Assembly: GCA_013205645.1 (NCBI GenBank)
Contig: JABMMH010000173.1
Span: 1 to 5,974 of the forward strand
DNA: 5,974 bases
Source of the DNA: Polaromonas sp.
GTDB lineage: Bacteria > Pseudomonadota > Gammaproteobacteria > Burkholderiales > Burkholderiaceae_C
Direction: 5' to 3'
Shown piece by piece: positions 1 through 5,181 of this stretch; position 1 is the stretch's first letter; every line of letters begins with the position of its first letter. Position numbers and translations under genes: made by a program. Under the pieces are notes generated by a model. The model searched no databases and was not told the DNA's origin. It saw only the letters and a list, made by a program, of their open reading frames with translations.

Positions 1-512
1 ATGTCAGCGTAGGAAATCGATCGGCTGCCAGCACTGACGATGCTGTTGCGGGCTTGGCATTCAGACGCTGCAACACCCAGCAGTCGGGCACCCTCTTCGA
101 TCAAAGCAATGCGACCGGCTGCACCCGCGCGGCTGAGCGGATCGAAACTCTGCCACACCGACCAGCTGCCGCCAGTGATCATCAATCCCCATTTGGGATC
201 GGTGTCAACATAGTTCAGCCGTACAGATGACCACGCGACCTCGAGCTCATCGGCGACAATGCGGGCCAACGCCGTGCCGATGTGTTGACCCATTTCGGCC
301 TTGGCAATGTTGACGGTAACGACGCCGTCACGGTCAATTTGGTACCAGATGCTGGGATCAAACACGGGTGCTTCGGCGCTTGTTGAATCCTTCGCAGCCA
401 TAGCCGGGCTCAGGAAAGCCAACGTGAAACCGCTGCCAACAGCTGCAATCATGAAGCTGCGGCGGGCCAGCGAAACCGTCGGCAGGCCTTGTTTGATGAG
501 TCGATTAAGCAT
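1..512 (-). CDS. iorB: Molybdopterin-binding large subunit, isoquinoline 1-oxidoreductase (IorB) type, 5' part only
   Basis: This is the N-terminal ~170 codons of a molybdenum-hydroxylase large subunit; the rest lies beyond the left edge. Proteins of this family bind the molybdenum cofactor and hydroxylate N-heterocycles or aldehydes with water as oxygen donor, passing electrons to the [2Fe-2S] subunit encoded just upstream. The start contains a twin-arginine motif (SLARRSFM, R17-R18), a hydrophobic stretch at about 20-35 and a possible AxA cleavage site near residues 37-39, so Tat export is likely. Downstream, the region around VFDPSIWYQIDRDGVV and NIAKAEMGQHIGTALARI resembles the N-terminal domain of IorB-like proteins. 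The ATG at 512 is supported by an AAGGGAG ribosome-binding site and by an 8-base overlap with the small-subunit gene (ATGCTTAA). Real substrate unknown; IorB is a family label, not proof that isoquinoline is used. Confidence 0.85.
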   Translation of the reverse strand, partial: MLNRLIKQGLPTVSLARRSFMIAAVGSGFTLAFLSPAMAAKDSTSAEAPVFDPSIWYQIDRDGVVTVNIAKAEMGQHIGTALARIVADELEVAWSSVRLNYVDTDPKWGLMITGGSWSVWQSFDPLSRAGAAGRIALIEEGARLLGVAASECQARNSIVSAGSRSISYAD

Positions 513-978
513 GTGACGATGCTCCCTTCATGTCTTCAGCCGCCAGCTTGATCGCCTGGCGAATGCGCACGTAAGCCATGCAGCGGCAAAGGTTGCCATT
601 CATGACCTCGTCGATATTGGCATCAGTTGGCTCTGGATAGTCCTTGAGCAGCGTGGCCGCCTGCATGATCTGGCCTGACTGGCAATAGCCGCATTGCGGT
701 GCCTGCGTCTTGATCCAGGCCTTTTGCAAAGGGTGCTGACCATCTGCCGACAAACCCTCGATGGTGGTGATCTGGCTGTTCGCCACGCTGCTGACCGGCG
801 TGACACAGGAGCGGATGGCCTGACCGTCAACGTGAACAGTGCAAGCTCCGCACATGGCGATGCCGCAGCCAAACTTAGTGCCTTTAAGACTCAATTCGTC
901 ACGAATGACCCAGAGCAAGGGAGTGGCGGGGTCAACCCCGGTCGAAACGGCTTTGCCGTTGATGGTGAAGGCGGTCAT
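505..978 (-). CDS. iorA: [2Fe-2S] small subunit, isoquinoline 1-oxidoreductase (IorA) type
   Basis: This is the electron-transfer subunit of a molybdenum hydroxylase, carrying two [2Fe-2S] clusters that take electrons from the molybdenum centre of the large subunit. The N-terminal plant-ferredoxin-like domain has C38, C43, C46 and C58 (pattern CGIAMCGAC, then a later Cys). The C-terminal helical domain has C96, C99, C131 and C133 (QCGYC and LCRC). All eight cluster ligands are present, and 157 aa is close to the usual ~150-160. The ATG at 978 (MTAFTINGKAV) matches where this family begins. The frame stays open for 49 more codons upstream, but that extension has no family resemblance. No clear Shine-Dalgarno precedes 978. 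The protein has no signal peptide, so if the complex is exported it probably travels with the Tat-tagged large subunit. The stop overlaps the large-subunit start by 8 bases, implying coupled translation. Confidence 0.92.
   Translation of the reverse strand: MTAFTINGKAVSTGVDPATPLLWVIRDELSLKGTKFGCGIAMCGACTVHVDGQAIRSCVTPVSSVANSQITTIEGLSADGQHPLQKAWIKTQAPQCGYCQSGQIMQAATLLKDYPEPTDANIDEVMNGNLCRCMAYVRIRQAIKLAAEDMKGASSHA
522..528 (-). promoter_or_regulatory. Ribosome-binding site for the large subunit
   Basis: AAGGGAG on the minus strand lies 9 bases before the ATG at 512, inside the 3' end of the small-subunit gene. It is the best Shine-Dalgarno match seen in the window and fixes the large-subunit start. 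Confidence 0.7.
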
Positions 979-1109
979 GTTGTATGAATATCGTTGAATT
1001 AAAAAGGGAAAAACAGCCACGGGGGCTGGAACTTGGCTATGGCTTGAGCTGTGCCGGATTCCAGCATGGACAGCCCGGCTAAGCGAAATGACTTGAATCA
1101 CAACACAAG

Positions 1110-1119
1110 ACATTAATGT
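1110..1119. repeat. Perfect 10-bp palindrome, possible operator
   Basis: ACATTAATGT lies just downstream (minus strand) of the candidate -10 box. Flanking it is an 8-bp inverted pair, ACTTGAAT at 1091-1098 and ATTCAAGT at 1155-1162, the latter overlapping the candidate -35. Position would suit a repressor or activator site, but no regulator family is identified. Confidence 0.3.
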
Positions 1120-1130
1120 ATTCAAATTTA

Positions 1131-1160
1131 ATTAAAACTTCATACAAAAGGGTTATTCAA
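1131..1160 (-). promoter_or_regulatory. Possible sigma-70 type promoter for iorAB
   Basis: On the minus strand TTGAAT (1155-1160) and TTTAAT (1131-1136) are spaced 18 bases apart in an AT-rich segment about 150 bases before the iorA start. The match is moderate and AT-rich DNA gives such hits by chance, so this is only a candidate. The terminator upstream makes some promoter in this gap necessary. Confidence 0.35.
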
Positions 1161-1241
1161 GTATTTAATTTATGCCTACTCACTGTGGTCTGCTCACGTT
1201 AGGACTTGCACTTCCGGACGTGCGGCCATGCTGGGCGCAAC

Positions 1242-1277
1242 AAAAAAGCCCGGACGGTTTCCCGTCCAGGCTTTTTT
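1242..1277 (-). terminator. Rho-independent terminator after lpdA
   Basis: About 21 bases after the lpdA stop, GCC-C-GGACGG pairs with CCGTCC-A-GGC across a TTTC loop, with one C/A mismatch, and the stem is flanked by A6 and T6. Read on the minus strand this gives a GC stem followed by a U tract. Because the A and T runs are symmetrical the element could act in both directions. Pairing extends outward as GCGCAAC (1235-1241) with GGTTGCGC (1278-1285) with one bulged base, making a nearly continuous inverted repeat of about 51 bases. Confidence 0.9.
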
Positions 1278-1298
1278 GGTTGCGCGCGTGGCAGCGAA

Positions 1299-3152
1299 TT
1301 ACTTCTTGCTCGGCGGCAAATCAGTACAAGATCCATGCGCCACTTCCGCAGCCATGCCGATGCTTTCGCCCAATGTCGGGTGCGGGTGAATCGTCTTGCC
1401 AATGTCGATGGCGTCAGCGCCCATCTCGATCGCCAAGGCGACTTCACCGATCATGTCGCCGGCATGTGTGCCGACCATGCCGCCACCCAAAATTTTGCCG
1501 TGGCCGTGCGCTTCCGGGCTGTCGTCAAACAACAATTTGGTGACGCCTTCGTCACGGCCGTTGGCAATCGCGCGGCCTGAAGCCGTCCACGGAAACAGGC
1601 CTTTTTTGACCTTGATGCCTTGTGCTTTGGCTTGATCTTCAGTCAGGCCAACCCAGGCAATTTCAGGGTCGGTGTAAGCGACGCTTGGAATCACACGAGC
1701 GTTGAAGGCGGCACTGGCCAATTCCTTGTTGCCCTGCAATTCACCGGCAATCACTTCAGCAGCCACATGCGCTTCATGCACAGCCTTGTGCGCCAGCATC
1801 GGCTGACCGACGATGTCACCGATGGCGAAGATGTGCGGCACGTTAGTGCGCATCTGAATGTCGACTGGAATGAAACCACGATCGGTGACGCTGACGCCGG
1901 CTTTGTCAGCAGAGAGCTTCTTGCCATTCGGCGTGCGGCCAACCGCTTGCAGCACCATGTCATAGGTTTGCGGCGCAGGAGCGCCCTCGCCTTCAAAGGT
2001 GACTTCAATGCCGGCTGGTGTCGCCTTGGCGCCCACGGTTTTGGTCTTGAGCATGATGTTGTCAAATCGCGGCGCATTCATTTTTTGCCAGATCTTGACC
2101 AAGTCGCGATCAGCGCCTTGCATCAGGCCATCCATCATTTCGACCACGTCAAGACGTGCGCCGAGGGTGCTGTAAACCGTACCCATCTCCAGGCCGATGA
2201 TGCCACCGCCCAAGATGAGCATGCGCTTAGGCACCTCCTTGAGATTGAGGGCGCCAGTCGAATCGACCACGCGCGGATCTTCTGGCATGAACGGCAGACG
2301 CACTGCTTGGGAGCCGGCGGCGATGATGCACTTCTTGAACGCAATGGTCTGCTTCTTACCGGTCTGTGCTTGGGCGTCGCCCGAGGTCTCACTCACTTCC
2401 ACATGATTCGCACCGACAAAATTGCCGTAACCGCGCACCACGGTGACCTTGCGCATCTTGGCCATGGCAGCCAGACCGCCGGTCAGCTTACCGACGACTT
2501 TTTCTTTGTGGGTGCGCAGCTTGTTGATGTCGAGCACCGGTTCGCCAAAGCTCACACCGAGCGTGTCGAAATGCTTGACTTCGTCCATCACGGCGGCGAC
2601 GTGCAACAGCGCCTTGGAGGGGATGCAGCCGACGTTCAGGCACACACCGCCAAGGGTGGCGTAGCGTTCAACGAGGATGACTTTCAAGCCGAGATCCGCC
2701 GCGCGGAAAGCTGCCGAATAACCACCGGGGCCAGCGCCTAGCACCAGCATGTCGCATTCCATGTCGGCGCTGCCGGCGAAGCTGGCAGCGGTAGGTACGG
2801 CGACAGTGGACGCGGCAGGAGCAGCGGCTGGGCCGGCCGAAGCAGGCGCGCTGGCAGCAGGCGCGGCAACGGCAACCGCCGCAGTAGCCGGAGCCTCAGC
2901 TGCTTCGGCGATTTCCAGCATCAGCAGAACTGAGCCTTCTTTGACGGCATCGCCGATCTTGACTTTGAGCTCCTTGATCACGCCGGCATGGCTGGCGGGG
3001 ATTTCCATCGAGGCTTTGTCGCTCTCAACCGTGATCAGGCTTTGCTCGGCTCGGATGGTGTCGCCGGGCTTGACCAAGACTTCGATGATGGTGACTTCTG
3101 CAAAGTCGCCGATGTCTGGCACTTTGACTTCAATCAGATGGGCTTGACTCAT
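1299..3152 (-). CDS. lpdA: Dihydrolipoamide dehydrogenase (E3) with N-terminal lipoyl domain
   Basis: This is the E3 component of the pyruvate dehydrogenase complex. It reoxidises the dihydrolipoyl arm of E2 through an active-site disulfide and FAD and reduces NAD+. Residues 1-80 form a lipoyl domain with the lipoylated lysine at K46 in ESDKASME. Residues 81-128 are an Ala/Pro-rich flexible linker. The flavoprotein core starts near 133, with the FAD motif GAGPGG (139-144), redox cysteines C171 and C176 in GGVCLNVGCIPSK, and the NAD motif GGGIIG (315-320). A second FAD contact is at AIGDIVGQPMLAHKA, and the dimerisation domain ends with the catalytic H591 and E596 in HPHPTLGES. At 617 aa it is longer than plain E3 (~475) because of the lipoyl domain and linker, an arrangement known in betaproteobacterial and neisserial PDH operons. 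Its ATG overlaps the upstream protease-like gene as ATGA. The Shine-Dalgarno is weak, which fits translational coupling. Confidence 0.97.
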   Translation of the reverse strand: MSQAHLIEVKVPDIGDFAEVTIIEVLVKPGDTIRAEQSLITVESDKASMEIPASHAGVIKELKVKIGDAVKEGSVLLMLEIAEAAEAPATAAVAVAAPAASAPASAGPAAAPAASTVAVPTAASFAGSADMECDMLVLGAGPGGYSAAFRAADLGLKVILVERYATLGGVCLNVGCIPSKALLHVAAVMDEVKHFDTLGVSFGEPVLDINKLRTHKEKVVGKLTGGLAAMAKMRKVTVVRGYGNFVGANHVEVSETSGDAQAQTGKKQTIAFKKCIIAAGSQAVRLPFMPEDPRVVDSTGALNLKEVPKRMLILGGGIIGLEMGTVYSTLGARLDVVEMMDGLMQGADRDLVKIWQKMNAPRFDNIMLKTKTVGAKATPAGIEVTFEGEGAPAPQTYDMVLQAVGRTPNGKKLSADKAGVSVTDRGFIPVDIQMRTNVPHIFAIGDIVGQPMLAHKAVHEAHVAAEVIAGELQGNKELASAAFNARVIPSVAYTDPEIAWVGLTEDQAKAQGIKVKKGLFPWTASGRAIANGRDEGVTKLLFDDSPEAHGHGKILGGGMVGTHAGDMIGEVALAIEMGADAIDIGKTIHPHPTLGESIGMAAEVAHGSCTDLPPSKK

Positions 3153-3739
3153 TGGCTTGCTTTCAACTTGAGGGTGAACACCTCCACCGGTCCGGCGGAG
3201 TTTTTGTCAAATTCGATGCCGGCGTGTAGGCCGGCCAGCGCGACTTCGCGCGCTGTTTTGGCTTTATCCCAGCTGGTGTGCATGGCACCCAGCGCAAAAC
3301 TGCGGCCGGAACCAATGCCCCAAAATTCTTTGAATTCAAAAATTTCGCGGTAGCTGTAAAGGCCGTAGATGCCTGTCGCGTTGGCGATGACCACGCTGAA
3401 CTGACTCGACTCGTAAGGGTCGTTGTCGTCTTCCTTGGTCTGCAGGAAAAAACTTTCTTTCAGAACAGGGTGCAGCAGCGTGAAGGTGTCAAACACTTGG
3501 TCCTTGCTGCCAAAGCGCAATTGGTCTCGCGGCAACGAAGCCAGCGCTTTGCACAGCACCGGAAAGTGCGCGACGGTCCCGGCCATGCCGATGAAGCTGC
3601 TGCCGGTCGGCGTGTCGATCTTGAAGATCTTGCTGTTCGACTCGAAGCGGCTGCTCAGCCGAGTGTCGCCGAACGTCACCAAGGTGTCGGCAGCGATCGC
3701 CACCTGACCATTTTTTTTCACCACGACAAGGGTTGTCAT
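3149..3739 (-). CDS. Proteasome-like Ntn-hydrolase, probable betaproteobacterial proteasome homologue (BPH)
   Basis: This 196-aa protein resembles HslV and proteasome beta subunits, self-compartmentalising threonine proteases. It begins MTTLVVVKKNGQVAIAADT, close to the HslV start. Removing Met would expose Thr2 as the nucleophile with no propeptide. Other matches are D18 (HslV Asp17), probably K37 (HslV Lys33, about three residues further on), the GMAG segment at 51-54, and GIGSGRSFALGA (141-152) matching the HslV IGSG loop. A charged stretch at 100-110 (QTKEDDNDPYE) looks like a loop. Among bacterial proteasome relatives (HslV, Anbu, BPH), its similarity to HslV without an adjacent hslU ATPase, and its host group, favour BPH. 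BPH is reported to form a double-ring assembly; its substrates are unclear to me. The start at 3739 is chosen because the fold begins there; the open frame extends 34 codons further but overlaps aceF. The gene begins 10 bases after the aceF stop and overlaps lpdA by 4. The Ntn-hydrolase call is firm, the BPH assignment less so. Confidence 0.85.
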   Translation of the reverse strand: MTTLVVVKKNGQVAIAADTLVTFGDTRLSSRFESNSKIFKIDTPTGSSFIGMAGTVAHFPVLCKALASLPRDQLRFGSKDQVFDTFTLLHPVLKESFFLQTKEDDNDPYESSQFSVVIANATGIYGLYSYREIFEFKEFWGIGSGRSFALGAMHTSWDKAKTAREVALAGLHAGIEFDKNSAGPVEVFTLKLKASQ

Positions 3740-3749
3740 GCTGTGACGC

Positions 3750-5132
3750 TCAGAGCAGGACGCGGCGGAAGTCACCCAGAATCTGACCCAAATAGACATT
3801 GAAGCGAGCCGCAGCGGCACCGTCAATGACCCGGTGGTCATAGGTCAAACTCAGCGGCAATATCAGGCGCGGCACAAACTGCTTGCCATCCCACACCGGT
3901 TCCATCGTGCTTTTGGAGACGCCCATGATGGCAACTTCAGGGGCGTTGATGATCGGCAGAAAATACTTGCCGCCAATGCCGCCGAGGCTGGAGATAGTGA
4001 AGGTAGCGCCGGTCATTTCAGCCGAACTCAACTTACCGTCGCGGGCCTTCTTGGCCAACTCGCCCATTTCCTGGCTGAGCTGCAAAACGCCTTTCTTGTC
4101 GGCATCGCGAATCACCGGCACCATCAAACCATTTGGCGTATCAGCCGCAAAGCCAATGTGCCAGTAGTTTTTATAGACGATGGCATCGCCGTCGAGCGAG
4201 CTGTTGAACTCCGGGTATTTTTTGAGCGTCGCCACGATGGCTTTGATCAAAAAGGCCAGCATGGTGACCTTGACGCCAGACTTCTCGTTCTCTTTGTTGG
4301 TCGAGACACGAAAGGCTTCGAGGTCCGTGATGTCAGCGTCGTCATGGTTGGTGACGGCCGGAATCATGATGGCATTGCGCAGCAAGTTGGCACCGCTGAT
4401 CTTCTTGATGCGGCTCATCTCCTTGCGCTCGATCGGGCCGAACTTGGCGAAGTCGACTTTCGGCCAAGGAATCAAGCCCAAAGCGGCGCCGTCGCCACCT
4501 GAGCCAGCCGGCGCTTTAACAGTCTGTGCTTGGGTCCGCACGTCGCCCGCCATGACGGACTTGGCGAAGCCCTGCACGTCGTCTTGGGTGATGCGGCCTT
4601 TGAGACCGCTGCCTTTGACTTCGGCCAGCGGGACACCGATTTCGCGCGCGAATTTACGCACGGAAGGCGAGGCATGCGGCAGTTGGCCGGTCACTGCGGT
4701 GGGTTCATGCGCGGGCATGGCTTGAGCGGGCGTCGCGGCGGCAACCGGTGCAGCAGGTGCTGTAACCGGTGCGCTGGCAACAGCCACAGGCGCGGCGACT
4801 GCTGCTGCGGCTTGCAGGGCAGGCGCAGCCGGTGCAGACGCCGCTGGTGCGGCTACCGCTTCAGCGGCAGGCGCAGCGGCTGCCGGAGCTTCGGCTTCAG
4901 CCTCCAGCACCAGCACGATTGAGCCTTGCTTGACCTTGGCGTCCAGCTTGACGCGGAGTTCTTTGACCACGCCGCCGTGGCTCGATGGAATTTCCATTGA
5001 CGCCTTGTCGGACTCGACGGTCAGCAGCGATTGATCTGCCTTGACCGTGTCACCCGGTTTGACCAGGATCTCGATCACTGTTACCTCGTCGAAGTCGCCA
5101 ATATCGGGAACCTTGATGTCTATCAATGCCAT
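3750..5132 (-). CDS. aceF: Dihydrolipoamide acetyltransferase (E2) of pyruvate dehydrogenase
   Basis: This is the core of the pyruvate dehydrogenase complex. It accepts the acetyl group from E1 on its lipoyl arm and transfers it to CoA. One lipoyl domain lies at residues 1-77 with the lipoylated K43 in ESDKASME. A long Ala/Pro/Val linker follows (78-150). The peripheral subunit-binding domain is at about 153-189 (SPSVRKFAREIGV ... GSGLKGRITQDDV). The catalytic domain runs from about 226 to 460, with H433 and D437 of the HxxxDG motif in YDHRVIDG and the usual end DFRRVLL. At 460 aa with one lipoyl domain it is shorter than E2s with two or three. It follows aceE by 49 bases and precedes the proteasome homologue by 10. 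The PDH assignment rests on linkage to aceE and on catalytic-domain sequence typical of bacterial AceF. Confidence 0.97.
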   Translation of the reverse strand: MALIDIKVPDIGDFDEVTVIEILVKPGDTVKADQSLLTVESDKASMEIPSSHGGVVKELRVKLDAKVKQGSIVLVLEAEAEAPAAAAPAAEAVAAPAASAPAAPALQAAAAVAAPVAVASAPVTAPAAPVAAATPAQAMPAHEPTAVTGQLPHASPSVRKFAREIGVPLAEVKGSGLKGRITQDDVQGFAKSVMAGDVRTQAQTVKAPAGSGGDGAALGLIPWPKVDFAKFGPIERKEMSRIKKISGANLLRNAIMIPAVTNHDDADITDLEAFRVSTNKENEKSGVKVTMLAFLIKAIVATLKKYPEFNSSLDGDAIVYKNYWHIGFAADTPNGLMVPVIRDADKKGVLQLSQEMGELAKKARDGKLSSAEMTGATFTISSLGGIGGKYFLPIINAPEVAIMGVSKSTMEPVWDGKQFVPRLILPLSLTYDHRVIDGAAAARFNVYLGQILGDFRRVLL

Positions 5133-5139
5133 GTTGTTG

Positions 5140-5144
5140 TCTCC
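5140..5144 (-). promoter_or_regulatory. Ribosome-binding site for aceF
   Basis: GGAGA on the minus strand lies 7 bases before the ATG at 5132, in the 49-base gap after aceE. It supports the chosen start. Confidence 0.65.
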
Positions 5145-5181
5145 AGTACTTCTGTCGCTTCAGTCACGATGAGGCCGAGGC

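Larger units (their letters stand above)
979..1298. other. Intergenic region between lpdA and iorA
   Basis: This 320-base gap separates the end of the pyruvate dehydrogenase operon from the start of the molybdenum-hydroxylase operon. In the direction of transcription it holds the lpdA terminator, then a GC-rich piece of about 70 bases (1172-1240) with an imperfect palindrome around TCCGGA (1208-1223), then an AT-rich piece (about 1091-1171) with a possible promoter and the palindrome ACATTAATGT. Last comes a leader with a weak 7-bp inverted repeat (GCTGGAA at 1025-1031 and TTCCAGC at 1059-1065). Small open frames here have no family-like features, and no RNA gene is recognised. Confidence 0.6.

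Noticed and set aside
979..1125. In-frame upstream extension of the [2Fe-2S] subunit by 49 codons starting at 1125
   Set aside because: The extension shows no ferredoxin-like or signal-peptide character, and the family normally begins at about MTAFTINGK. The AT-rich DNA there fits a leader or promoter better.
1172..1543. Plus-strand open frame running from the intergenic gap into lpdA antisense
   Set aside because: It reads straight through the terminator hairpin and then over the E3 C-terminus. Its composition looks like a chance frame.
1620..2741. Long plus-strand open frame of 373 codons opposite lpdA
   Set aside because: It lies wholly antisense to a strongly conserved E3 gene, is rich in His, Arg and Ala as expected from mirrored codons, and shows no domain.
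2769..2910. GCN-rich repetitive DNA in lpdA, with a similar stretch in aceF (about 4683-4900), considered as tandem repeats
   Set aside because: These encode the Ala/Pro linkers after the lipoyl domains. There is no regular repeat unit at the DNA level.
3740..3841. 34-codon upstream extension of the proteasome homologue, which could be a propeptide
   Set aside because: It lies entirely over the end of aceF or the short gap, has no family resemblance, and the TT nucleophile start right after Met at 3739 matches HslV, which has no long propeptide.
3834..4502. Plus-strand open frame of 222 codons opposite aceF
   Set aside because: Antisense to the conserved E2 catalytic domain, with no recognisable motif or ribosome-binding site.
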